From: an uncultured Fusicatenibacter sp.
GTDB lineage: Bacteria; Bacillota; Clostridia; Lachnospirales; Lachnospiraceae
Assembly: GCA_902493585.1 (NCBI GenBank)
Contig: CABUPZ010000018.1
Location: 1-42,091, forward strand
DNA length: 42,091 nucleotides
Reading direction: 5' to 3'
The notes under the pieces are model-generated. The model was given only the letters and a program-made list of their open reading frames with translations, was not told the origin of the DNA and did no database searches. The first letter of the stretch is position 1. Each line of letters starts with the position of its first letter. The position numbers and the translations under genes were made by a program. Shown in pieces: positions 17,115 to 24,230 of the stretch.

Positions 17115-17999
17115 ATGAAAGGTAAGATTATCAAGGGAATTGCCGGGTTCTACTATGTGGATACGGGAGAATCCGGCGTTTATGAATGCAAAGCAAAGGG
17201 AATCTTCCGGAAGGATAAGAGAAAGCCGCTGGTGGGAGACGATGTGGAGATCGAAATCCTGGAGGAAGAAGAAAAAGAGGGAAATCTCACAGCGCTTCTT
17301 CCCAGGAAAAACGAACTGATCCGCCCGGCGGTTGCCAACATCGATCAGGCGCTGGTGATTTTTGCGCTGGAAGATCCAAGGCCGAACATCGCGCTGCTGG
17401 ACCGTTTTCTGGTGATGATGGAGCAGCAGGACATTCCCGCTGCGGTTTGTTTCAACAAAGGGGATCTGGTAACGCGGGAGGAAGCGCAGACTTATGAAAA
17501 GATTTACCGGGACTGCGGATATCCGGTGTTTCTGTGCAGTGCGGCAAGGGAAGAGGGAATCGAAAAGCTGAAAGAATATCTGAAGGGCAGGACGACGGTG
17601 GTCGCCGGCCCTTCCGGTGTCGGAAAATCTTCTCTGACGAACCTCTTTCAGGATGAGGTCTGCATGGAGACCGGCGAGATCAGCCGGAAGCTGAAGCGGG
17701 GAAAACATACCACCCGTCATTCCCAGCTGATCGCGCTGGAGCCGGGGACCTGGCTGTGCGACACGCCGGGATTCACATCGCTGTATACGGAGAATATGGA
17801 GAAGGAAAAACTCCGCCAATATTTTCCGGAATTTCATCCGATGGAAGGAAACTGCCGGTTCCAGGGCTGCGTCCATGTGAAGGAACCGGGATGTGCGGTG
17901 AAGGAAGCTCTGGAAGAGGGCAGGATCCACCGTTCACGATATGAAAATTACGTCATGTTTTACGAAGAATTAAAAGAGCAGGAAAAAAGGAGATACTAA
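17115..17999 (+). CDS. rsgA: Ribosome small subunit-dependent GTPase
   Basis: At 294 residues it is a circularly permuted GTPase. An OB-fold lies first (MKGKIIKGIAGFYYVD). Then come G4 (FNKGD, near residue 113), G1 (GPSGVGKSSL, near 162), G2 and G3 (TTRH, DTPGF). The C-terminal zinc-binding segment is CRFQGCVHVKEPGCAV. RsgA acts late in 30S assembly. It follows prkC by seven bases, as in many Firmicutes. Confidence 0.95.
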   Translation: MKGKIIKGIAGFYYVDTGESGVYECKAKGIFRKDKRKPLVGDDVEIEILEEEEKEGNLTALLPRKNELIRPAVANIDQALVIFALEDPRPNIALLDRFLVMMEQQDIPAAVCFNKGDLVTREEAQTYEKIYRDCGYPVFLCSAAREEGIEKLKEYLKGRTTVVAGPSGVGKSSLTNLFQDEVCMETGEISRKLKRGKHTTRHSQLIALEPGTWLCDTPGFTSLYTENMEKEKLRQYFPEFHPMEGNCRFQGCVHVKEPGCAVKEALEEGRIHRSRYENYVMFYEELKEQEKRRY

Positions 18000-18003
18000 A
18001 TAT

Positions 18004-18717
18004 ATGCAGAGGTATCAGTTGTCACCGTCAATTCTCGCCGCCGATTTTAACCGGCTGGGTGAGCAGATCAGGAAAATCGAACAGGCAGGCTGCCAATGGC
18101 TGCATATCGATGTCATGGACGGCACGTTTGTGCCGAGTATTTCCTTTGGAATGCCGTTGATCAAGTCCATCCGGGAGGAAAGCACCCTGTATTTTGACGT
18201 TCATTTGATGATCCAGGATCCGGAGCGCTATATCCAGCGCTTTCAGGAATGCGGAGCGGATATGCTGACGATCCACGCGGAGGCGTGTTCCGATCTTCCG
18301 TTTACGCTGGACGTGATCCATGCAAAGGGAATGCAGACAGGTGTGGCCTTGAATCCGCTGACACCGGTGAGCGTCCTGGAGCCGGTGCTGGATAAAGTGG
18401 ATATGGTTCTGATCATGAGCGTCAATCCGGGCTTCGGCGGACAGAAATATATTCCGGAAACTGCCGGAAAGCTGAAGGAACTGCGCAGAATGCTGGATGC
18501 CACCGGAAATTCTGAGGTTCTGATCCAGGTGGACGGCGGCATCAACGAGAAAACGGTGGATGAGGTGCTGGAAGCAGGCGCGAACATCATCGTCGCAGGT
18601 TCTGCGGTTTTCGGCGGAGATATTGAAAAAAATATTCATATGTTTCAGGAACACATCGAGCCGTACAACCATGCAGATCGGGAAAATAAGACAGATGGTA
18701 AGGAGCTGAAAAAGTGA
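18004..18717 (+). CDS. rpe: Ribulose-phosphate 3-epimerase
   Basis: At 237 residues it is a TIM-barrel epimerase with SPSILAADF at the N-terminus, HIDVMDGTFVP near residue 34, FDVHLMI near 66, MSVNPGFGGQKYIP near 139, and QVDGGIN near 177. It interconverts ribulose 5-phosphate and xylulose 5-phosphate in the pentose phosphate pathway. The start is ATG 18004, four bases after rsgA. The stop TGA shares bases with the GTG start of thiN. The C-terminus has about 15 residues more than many homologues (YNHADRENKTDGKELKK). Confidence 0.95.
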   Translation: MQRYQLSPSILAADFNRLGEQIRKIEQAGCQWLHIDVMDGTFVPSISFGMPLIKSIREESTLYFDVHLMIQDPERYIQRFQECGADMLTIHAEACSDLPFTLDVIHAKGMQTGVALNPLTPVSVLEPVLDKVDMVLIMSVNPGFGGQKYIPETAGKLKELRRMLDATGNSEVLIQVDGGINEKTVDEVLEAGANIIVAGSAVFGGDIEKNIHMFQEHIEPYNHADRENKTDGKELKK

Positions 18718-19367
18718 AAACATGCATCATTGCCGGGGGCATGCTTGAAAGAGAGTTTGCCCTTCGTTTTATGAGGGAGCAGAAGTTTGATATCATACTG
18801 GCCGCAGACCGCGGCCTTGAGTTCTGCAATGAGGAAAACATCCGTCCCACCTATATTCTTGGGGACTTCGACAGCCTGAAAGACGGCGTTCTGGAGAAAT
18901 ACCGGCAGGAAAATCAGGTGCCGATCCGGGAATTCAATCCGGTCAAGGACAACACCGATATGGATCTTGCACTGCAGCAGGCCATCATTCTGGGAAGCAG
19001 TGAGATCTATATTCTCGGCGGAACCGGAGGCAGGCTGGATCATTTTTTCAGTACCGTTCAGAATCTGAAAAAGGCATGGCTGAAACAGATTCCGGCATAT
19101 CTGATAGATTCCAGAAATCTGATCACCCTGCCGTGTGAAAAAGAATTCACCATCGACAGGGAAACGCAGCACGGAACCTATGTTTCGTTCATGCCTTTGG
19201 AGGAACGGGTGACGGGACTTACATTGGAAGGGTTCAAATATCCTCTGGATAACTATACCCTGATCAATGCTTCCGGCGGTCTGGGCGTCAGCAACGAGAT
19301 CGTGGAAGCGCAGGGACGTGTGAAATATGAGGACGGTATTCTGCTGATGATCCAGTCCAGAGACTGA
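18714..19367 (+). CDS. thiN: Thiamine pyrophosphokinase
   Basis: At 217 residues, its catalytic core is seen in ADRGLEF, YILGDFDSL and DNTDMDLAL, followed by LGGTGGRLDH. These are the conserved ThiN motifs for ATP and thiamine. It converts thiamine to thiamine diphosphate. The start is GTG 18714 in a GTGA overlap with rpe, with AAGGAG about 10 bases upstream. This is the last intact gene before the inserted element. In the uninterrupted chromosome ychF followed it by about 50 bases. Confidence 0.93.
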   Translation: MKTCIIAGGMLEREFALRFMREQKFDIILAADRGLEFCNEENIRPTYILGDFDSLKDGVLEKYRQENQVPIREFNPVKDNTDMDLALQQAIILGSSEIYILGGTGGRLDHFFSTVQNLKKAWLKQIPAYLIDSRNLITLPCEKEFTIDRETQHGTYVSFMPLEERVTGLTLEGFKYPLDNYTLINASGGLGVSNEIVEAQGRVKYEDGILLMIQSRD

Positions 19368-19418
19368 AACGCGGCAGGAAAAATGGTTATAAAACAGAAC
19401 TTTTAGGAGGAAAACAAT

Positions 19419-19442
19419 ATGAAACTGGGAATCGTTGGATAA
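19419..19442 (+). pseudogene. Orphaned first seven codons of ychF (left junction, attL)
   Basis: A strong RBS (AGGAGG at 19405-19410) is followed by ATG and codons for MKLGIVG, then TAA. MKLGIVG is the exact N-terminus of YchF, whose gene now starts again at 25584. The break falls after GGA, where the host sequence ends and AT-rich element sequence begins. The leftover can still be translated into a seven-residue peptide. Confidence 0.85.
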
Positions 19443-19455
19443 ACAGCCTTTTCAT

Positions 19456-19485
19456 ATCTCAATATTCCTTCATAAATCTCAATAT
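19456..19485 (+). repeat. Paired ATCTCAATAT direct repeats near the left end
   Basis: ATCTCAATAT occurs at 19456-19465 and 19476-19485, exactly 20 bases apart, or two helical turns. It is AT-rich and lies between the junction and the GGTGCG repeats. It could bind an excision factor; no such gene is seen. Confidence 0.4.
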
Positions 19486-19547
19486 ATCCCATATTTACGC
19501 ACTTCCCAGTTACATAAATTCATATATCTGCATATACTTTCATGGCA

Positions 19548-19569
19548 AATTGGTGCGGAATTGGTGCGG
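19548..19569 (+). repeat. Left-end tandem repeat 2 x AATTGGTGCGG
   Basis: Two perfect, directly adjacent 11-base copies (19548-19558, 19559-19569). The same pair occurs at 25509-25530 near the other end. This is the layout of arm-type sites bound by the N-terminal domain of tyrosine integrases. Confidence 0.8.
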
Positions 19570-19651
19570 TCAATGGGATTCGACATTCGGGAAACGGGTT
19601 CACCATGACAGAGATTTCATCGATAATGAAAACTGTAAGGAGATTAATACC

Positions 19652-19897
19652 GTGATCCAGTTATTATCTTGTGAGTTCAATATCGATACCGCTTGTGTCG
19701 AGTTAAAATTTTCCAATGGCAACATGATTGCCATTGATACCATCGCCGTAGAGAGCGAGGTTGCTGACAATACGGTTCAGAATTCGGAACTTGATTATCT
19801 GATCTATAATAAGCCTCTGGAATATGCACAGCTTGTGCTTGGCGGTGACTTGAAACAATATATTCAGGGCACACCAGAACATCGGTTAATGGATTGA
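19652..19897 (+). CDS. Small conserved protein of clostridial mobile elements (DUF6061-like)
   Basis: At 81 residues, the sequence (LLSCEFNIDTACVELKFSNG, NMIAIDTIAVESEVADN, SELDYLIYNKPLEYAQLVL) resembles a small protein family often found in clostridial integrative elements, which I recall under the name DUF6061; this needs a search. I chose GTG 19652 because AAGGAG lies nine bases upstream and the family starts about here; a longer frame back to 19550 would run through the repeat. No function is known. No signal peptide or membrane segment is visible. A terminator follows. Confidence 0.65.
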   Translation: MIQLLSCEFNIDTACVELKFSNGNMIAIDTIAVESEVADNTVQNSELDYLIYNKPLEYAQLVLGGDLKQYIQGTPEHRLMD

Positions 19898-19908
19898 GAA
19901 GAAACGTA

Positions 19909-19948
19909 GCACCGCCCACCGGTCAGATGATCGGCGGGCGGTGTTTTG
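19909..19948 (+). terminator. Terminator after the small DUF6061-like gene
   Basis: A GC-rich stem (GCACCGCCCACCG with CGGCGGGCGGTG, 19909-19921 and 19932-19943) is followed by TTTTGCGTTTT. It should stop host thiN read-through from reaching deeper into the element. Confidence 0.8.
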
Positions 19949-20015
19949 CGTTTTCGTTATTTACGCTATTTATTCAGCTTTTCAAGATATGAGAAGTTTT
20001 ACATAAATACCTTGC

Positions 20016-21161
20016 TTAATAGTTTTCTTTGCGAACCTCGAAATAGCTCTGCGGATGCTTACAAACAGGGCAGACATCCGGTGCTTTAGTACCAACCACA
20101 ATATGACCGCAGTTACGGCACTCCCACACGGTTACGCCGCTCTTTTCAAATACCTCTTTGGCTTCTACATTGTGCAGAAGGGCACGATAACGCTCTTCGT
20201 GAGACTTTTCGATAGCAGCAACACCACGGAACTGTTCAGCAAGGTCATGGAAACCTTCTTCATCAGCGTCTCTTGCCATACGGTCGTACATATCCGTCCA
20301 CTCAGCGTTTTCACCCTCAGCAGCATGAAGCAGGTTCTCGGCGGTATCACCCAGCTCTCCAAGAGCCTTGAACCACAGCTTTGCGTGTTCTTTCTCGTTT
20401 TCTGCTGTTTTCAGGAAGAGTTCAGCAATCTGCTCATAACCAGCTTTCTTGGCTACAGATGCAAAATAAGTGTACTTGTTGCGAGCCTGAGATTCACCAG
20501 CGAAAGCTTCCCACAGGTTCTTTTCCGTCTTCGTCCCTGCATAAGGGCTTTTTGCAGGAGCAGCATCCTCAATCTTTACAAACTTGCTGGCAGGCTGTTT
20601 GCAGACAGGGCAGATAAAATCTGCAGGCAAGGGGCCTTCATGAATATAACCGCATACAGTACATTTCCATTTTTCCATTGTGTTTTCCTCCGCTTTTTCA
20701 TTAAATTTTATTGTTTGAAGCAAAGATTCTACAATCTCTGCCGGGATTCCGGGATAATTTTTAATTGATTCCAGGAACACTTTGCTGTTTGCGCTTTGAG
20801 GGAGCATATAGCCCGCCTCACGGTACAAATCTTCCGCCTGCAGACGGGAGGATTTCTCAAACGCAACGCTCAAAGCATCCGGGAGTTTGGAAGCGATGCT
20901 TTCCGCCTGCACTTTGCTCTGAATCAGACTACGCAGAGCCTCTATAACTTTATCTTCTTTCGGCTGCTGAGGCGGATATTCCTTCGGAACCATTGAAATA
21001 GCGGCAGAAGGACAGGCATCCGCGCAGGCTCCACATCCGATGCACTTATTCACATCAATAATGCTGTTTTCTGTATCAGCCGCTCCGGTGGGACAGACAT
21101 ACAGGCACAGACAGTCTTTTGTGCAAAGCCGTAAATTTCTAACAGCATATTTTTCGCCCAT
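20016..21161 (-). CDS. Ferredoxin-rubrerythrin fusion with rubredoxin domains on both sides of the diiron domain
   Basis: At 381 residues it has four parts. Residues 1-60 hold Cys-rich ferredoxin motifs (CTKDCLCLYVCP and CIGCGACADACP). Residues about 65-160 form a helical linker. A rubredoxin module starts near residue 166 (CTVCGYIHEG...CPVC). A rubrerythrin diiron domain follows (EAFAGESQARNKY, ENEKEHAK, EKSHEERY giving the ExxH ligands), then a C-terminal rubredoxin module (CRNCGHIVVG...CPVC). Rubrerythrins reduce H2O2 to water in anaerobes, fed by ferredoxin or rubredoxin. ATG 21161 shares bases with the stop of the upstream rubredoxin gene. A strong internal start (CGGAGGA, then ATG 20678) can yield the 220-residue rubrerythrin alone, so both forms may be made. 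Confidence 0.88.
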   Translation of the reverse strand: MGEKYAVRNLRLCTKDCLCLYVCPTGAADTENSIIDVNKCIGCGACADACPSAAISMVPKEYPPQQPKEDKVIEALRSLIQSKVQAESIASKLPDALSVAFEKSSRLQAEDLYREAGYMLPQSANSKVFLESIKNYPGIPAEIVESLLQTIKFNEKAEENTMEKWKCTVCGYIHEGPLPADFICPVCKQPASKFVKIEDAAPAKSPYAGTKTEKNLWEAFAGESQARNKYTYFASVAKKAGYEQIAELFLKTAENEKEHAKLWFKALGELGDTAENLLHAAEGENAEWTDMYDRMARDADEEGFHDLAEQFRGVAAIEKSHEERYRALLHNVEAKEVFEKSGVTVWECRNCGHIVVGTKAPDVCPVCKHPQSYFEVRKENY

Positions 21162-21793
21162 TACACAGCCCTCCTTTCGACCTTTTCAAACTTCCATGCA
21201 GGGACTTTACAAACCGGGCAGATTTCCGGCGGTGCATCGCCCACAAAGATAAAACCGCAAACGGTGCAAACGAACACACCGGTGTTGTCCAGCATTTTGT
21301 CGCCTTCCGATTCATAGCGTGCCAGCAGAGACTCTTGCATTCGAGTAACTTTTTCGCTCCAGGTCAGGGCACGCAGAGCTCCTCTGTCTGATTTTTCGCC
21401 GGATACCGTATTACCGTAAGGGAAACCGGAAGAAAGATCTTTTTCAATCAGCTCCAGCAACTTCCCTGTACTTGCATCCTCCACTTGCTCTGCCTTGGAA
21501 CGGAAAAATTCTGCCAGCTTGGTAAACTTTTCGGACTGTTCCGGCATATACTGTTTCTCACAACCTCTTGCCAGATTGGAACAGATGACACTCATCTCCA
21601 TAGCAGACAGCTCTTTCTCTAAGTGGGGAGTTTCCAACGGCTCTTCGATAGTTTTCGGCTCTTCTTTGGGCTTAAAAGCGTCTTTTCCTGCACCACAGAT
21701 GGGACACTTCCAGTCATCGGGTAAATTTTCCCATTTGCCTTCTTTTGCTTCGTCGAAGATATATCCGCAAATGGAACAAACGTATTGTTTCAT
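21161..21793 (-). CDS. Double-rubredoxin protein with a helical middle domain
   Basis: At 210 residues it has an N-terminal rubredoxin (CSICGYIFDEAKEG...CPICGAG, residues about 5-45) and a C-terminal rubredoxin-like module (CTVCGFIFVG...CPVC, about 172-205). Between them lies an Ala/Glu/Lys-rich helical domain with CSNLARGCEKQY. I chose ATG 21793 over an upstream start because GGGAGG lies just before it and it begins at the rubredoxin fold. It probably carries electrons to the rubrerythrin encoded just downstream, with which it overlaps (TAATG). The helical domain resembles a ferritin-like fold without clear diiron ligands; this is a guess. Confidence 0.82.
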   Translation of the reverse strand: MKQYVCSICGYIFDEAKEGKWENLPDDWKCPICGAGKDAFKPKEEPKTIEEPLETPHLEKELSAMEMSVICSNLARGCEKQYMPEQSEKFTKLAEFFRSKAEQVEDASTGKLLELIEKDLSSGFPYGNTVSGEKSDRGALRALTWSEKVTRMQESLLARYESEGDKMLDNTGVFVCTVCGFIFVGDAPPEICPVCKVPAWKFEKVERRAV

Positions 21794-21864
21794 ACCATCG
21801 CCTCCCTTTTTCTTTATCATATCAGAAGAAACCTTCTGTTTCTGTGATGTTATCACGAAAGGAT

Positions 21865-22641
21865 TTATTTCTCTTCACCACAGTGATGTCCGCCACAACC
21901 GTGTTCTCCGCATTCACCCTCATGGTGATGACCCTCGTGGTGGCTGCACATAACATCAGGATTAAATGCAAGAGTATGTGAAAGAAAAGCCTTCACCGCT
22001 TCATCAGCACTACCAGATACGCCTCCATACAGTTCGATACCAGCTTCGGCAAGGGCCGTTTTTGCTCCGCCGCCAATTCCACCACAGATCAGCACATCAA
22101 CTTTCAGGTTTTGCAAAAGCCCGGCAAGCGCACCGTGACCACTGCCATTGGTGCTGACCACCTCGGAAGCAATAACTTTGCCGTCCTCGATGTCGTAAAT
22201 CTTAAACTGTTCCGTGTGACCGAAGTGCTGAAAAATAGTTCCATTTTCATAGGTTACTGCAACTCTCATAGTATCTTCTCCTTTGGCTCTGAATTTAATA
22301 TTTTGTGTTTGGCTGCAACAGTCAGAAAAGCCGCAGTCATCATCGTTTCCATTGCAAATACGGTAGTCGCCTCCTTCGATTCTCAGCGGAAAGCCGTCCA
22401 CCAGAACATCGGCAATTTTCTTTCGGGCGCTTTCATAGATTCTCTGCACAGTGGTTCGAGCGATCTGCATTTGCTCGCTGCATTGTTCCTGAGAAAATCC
22501 CTCCTTGTCAATCAATCGTACAGTCTCATACTCATCTACCGTGAGAACAATCGGCTCTTTTTCTTCGCTGCTTTCTGTCGGACAAAACTCTAAGTTCTCA
22601 GGAAATCGACATACTCTTCGGCATTTTCTTGGTCTTGGCAT
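21865..22641 (-). CDS. DUF134 DNA-binding protein fused to a NifX/NifB-type cluster-binding domain
   Basis: At 258 residues, the first about 100 residues are a DUF134 protein (MPRPRKCRRVCRFPE, ILTVDEYETVRLID-like text, then an HTH in EGFSQEQCSEQMQIARTTVQRIYESAR). The C-terminal half is a NifX/dinitrogenase-cofactor-binding domain (MRVAVTYENGTIFQHFGHTEQF, CGGIGGGA, GVSGSADEAV). It ends in a His/Cys-rich tail (HHEGHHHEGECGEHGCGGHHCG) that could bind metal. AAAGGAG and ATG 22269 lie at the domain border, so the NifX part (134 residues) could also be made alone. In the family these proteins handle Fe-S or Fe-Mo clusters. It heads the leftward redox operon and diverges from the Crp/Fnr gene. Confidence 0.85.
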   Translation of the reverse strand: MPRPRKCRRVCRFPENLEFCPTESSEEKEPIVLTVDEYETVRLIDKEGFSQEQCSEQMQIARTTVQRIYESARKKIADVLVDGFPLRIEGGDYRICNGNDDDCGFSDCCSQTQNIKFRAKGEDTMRVAVTYENGTIFQHFGHTEQFKIYDIEDGKVIASEVVSTNGSGHGALAGLLQNLKVDVLICGGIGGGAKTALAEAGIELYGGVSGSADEAVKAFLSHTLAFNPDVMCSHHEGHHHEGECGEHGCGGHHCGEEK

Positions 22642-22664
22642 TTTTCCACCTCTTTCTTCCTTTT

Positions 22665-22731
22665 ATCTTATCACCATTTTGGGCATATGTCAATAACAAT
22701 AATTGACATATGCCCATTTCTATGGTATCTT
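22665..22731. promoter_or_regulatory. Symmetric divergent promoters with -35 boxes inside a perfect inverted repeat
   Basis: A perfect 14-base inverted repeat, GGGCATATGTCAAT (22681-22694) and ATTGACATATGCCC (22702-22715), has a seven-base spacer. Each arm contains TTGACA. On the + strand TTGACA 22703-22708, 17 bases, TATCTT 22726-22731. On the - strand TTGACA 22693-22688, 17 bases, TAAGAT 22670-22665. One bound regulator could control both directions. Confidence 0.75.
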
Positions 22732-22761
22732 TATATGGTATCGAACAGGAGAGAAAACGCC

Positions 22762-23442
22762 ATGAATCTTGCAGAATATTTTCCCGTTTGGGATAAACTA
22801 ACAAACCGACAGAGAGAATCTCTGACTTCTTATTCTACACAGCGCAAGTTAATGAAAGGTGAATCTTTACACAACGGTTCTGATAACTGTACCGGGCTGA
22901 TTTTGGTGCTGTCCGGGCAGCTCCGTGCCTACACGATTTCCGATGACGGCAGGGAGATTACGATGTACCGCCTGTTTGACCGGGACATCTGCCTGTTTTC
23001 TGCCTCTTGCATGACGCGTAGCATTCAGTTTGACATGATCATCGATGCCAAGAAAGATACAGAGGTCGTAATTATTCCGTCCGAAATTTACAAAGGTGTA
23101 ATGGAGGAATCCGCTGCCCTTGCCAACTATACTAATGAAATCATGGCAAGCCGGTTTTCTGATGTGATGTGGCTGATGGATCAGGTGCTGTGGAAGAGTT
23201 TTGATAAGCGCCTCGCCGGATTCCTGCTGGAGGAAGCCAATGTGGAGGAAAGCAATACACTCAAAATTACCCATGAAACCATCGGAAATCATATGGGCAA
23301 TCCCAGAGAGGTTGTTACCCGTATGCTCCGCTATTTTCAAAATGAGGGAATGGTTAAGCTCTCCCGTGGAACTATTGAGCTGACCGATAAAAAAACTGGA
23401 AAGGCTTGCTATTCTGTTACAATTTCCCCGCTCCAGTCTTGA
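22762..23442 (+). CDS. Crp/Fnr-family transcription regulator
   Basis: At 226 residues it has a cyclic-nucleotide-binding-like sensor domain (LHNGSDNCTGLILVLSGQLR, DGREITMYRLFDRDICLFSA) and a long dimer helix. The C-terminal winged HTH reads LKITHETIGNHMGNPREVVTRMLRYF, a classical Crp/Fnr recognition helix. Cys residues occur near positions 39, 70, 77 and 197; no Fnr-type 4Cys cluster is evident. I chose ATG 22762 because AGGAG lies about 10 bases upstream. It is divergent from the redox operon and probably controls it through the inverted repeat. The C-terminus (TGKACYSVTISPLQS) follows a run of seven A and may be a frameshifted end, since homologues usually end soon after TDKK. Confidence 0.88.
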   Translation: MNLAEYFPVWDKLTNRQRESLTSYSTQRKLMKGESLHNGSDNCTGLILVLSGQLRAYTISDDGREITMYRLFDRDICLFSASCMTRSIQFDMIIDAKKDTEVVIIPSEIYKGVMEESAALANYTNEIMASRFSDVMWLMDQVLWKSFDKRLAGFLLEEANVEESNTLKITHETIGNHMGNPREVVTRMLRYFQNEGMVKLSRGTIELTDKKTGKACYSVTISPLQS

Positions 23443-23600
23443 ACACCGCCAAATTCTGTCACATTGGTGTACTCCAGATCCGCCAGCTTTTTCGACGCCT
23501 GCTTGCTGCGGTTTCCGCTTCGGCAATAAACCAGGATCAGTTGCTCTTTATCGGGAAGCTTAACAACGGTTTGACAGAGGGAAGCGTCAATAAAATCAAA
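23409..23600 (-). pseudogene. Rhodanese-like protein, C-terminal fragment
   Basis: Sixty-three codons read FDFIDASLCQTVVKLPDKEQ onward and include the rhodanese active loop CRSGNR with its Cys, then GGVQDW, and end at TAG 23411-23409. The frame closes immediately upstream at TAA 23603-23601 and there is no start codon, so the N-terminal half is missing. Rhodaneses move sulfane sulfur and often sit beside redox genes. Its 3' end overlaps the Crp/Fnr gene by 34 bases, tail to tail. Confidence 0.8.
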
Positions 23601-23744
23601 TTAATGAAACGTATTATGTATGGCAGGAACAGCTTTCGTTTATTAAAAGCAAAGATTCTTTTAAATGAGTATTATTATCAAATCAACTAACTTTGGAAAG
23701 AACCGTCAAATAAAAAAGTGTATCGAAATCTCTGGATATTACCT

Positions 23745-23980
23745 GTAAACTATTGGTTAGAGTTTTTGGAGTTGACTCTGAAAACTCTAAATCTAATTTA
23801 AGGAGCAGGCTTATGAATCTTTCTTCTTTCACACCTGATAAACAGGTGAAACTTCAATACTGGCTGGATGTGATACGGCAGTGCAGGGCTTCCGGACTGA
23901 CCAATCAGATCTGGTGCGAACAGCATGAGATCTCTTTGAAAAGTTATTATTACTGGCTTTCCAAAATCCGAAAGCTTGCC
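23745..23980 (+). mobile_element. IS66-type insertion sequence, left-end remnant
   Basis: GTAAACTATTGG at 23745 looks like an IS66-type left end (such ends begin GTAA). It is followed by a small TnpA-like gene and ends abruptly at about 23980 where an IS481-type sequence of opposite orientation begins. The other IS66 genes (tnpB, tnpC) are absent. Confidence 0.55.
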
Positions 23981-23989
23981 CGGCATTAG
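23813..23989 (+). CDS. IS66 TnpA-like accessory protein, probably truncated
   Basis: A frame of 58 codons (LQYWLDVIRQCRASGLTNQI, WCEQHEISLKSYYYWLSKI) carries the short HTH-like pattern of IS66 TnpA accessory proteins. A perfect AAGGAG lies before ATG 23813. The frame ends in RKLARH at the junction with the IS481 relic, so the natural C-terminus is lost. TnpA helps IS66 transposition in a way that is not understood. Confidence 0.65.
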   Translation: MNLSSFTPDKQVKLQYWLDVIRQCRASGLTNQIWCEQHEISLKSYYYWLSKIRKLARH

Positions 23990-24230
23990 GGTTCCTGCGG
24001 CGCATATCCAGGATTAGCTTGATCTCATCAAGGGTGTGTTGGTTTGGATGGGAATGAAAGCGTCTGGAGCGATCACGCAGAGAATCCCAGGAACCATCAT
24101 AACGATTTTTCCAGCGGTAAATATACTGCCGGTTTGTTTTATACTTTCTTGTAGCGTTAGACACACCGTGACGTTCTGCGTATTTAATAAGTGATAGACG
24201 AAATCTCATATCTTGTGTTATACTAGCCAT
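23979..24230 (-). pseudogene. IS481-family transposase, N-terminal 84 residues
   Basis: AAGGAG precedes ATG 24230. The encoded text (MASITQDMRFRLSLIKYAER, YKTNRQYIYRWKNRYDGSWD, DEIKLILDMRRRNPNAG) is the HTH and linker part of IS481-like DDE transposases. The DDE catalytic domain is gone. Although the frame continues to 23829, the last 50 codons are antisense IS66 sequence and not a protein part. Confidence 0.75.

Noticed and set aside
18640..18714. TPP riboswitch ahead of thiN
   Set aside because: There is no leader; thiN overlaps the end of rpe and no conserved TPP elements (such as CUGAGA) are seen.
23829..24230. A 133-residue protein reading from the IS481 transposase start
   Set aside because: Only the first 84 residues are transposase; the rest is antisense IS66 sequence created by the junction.
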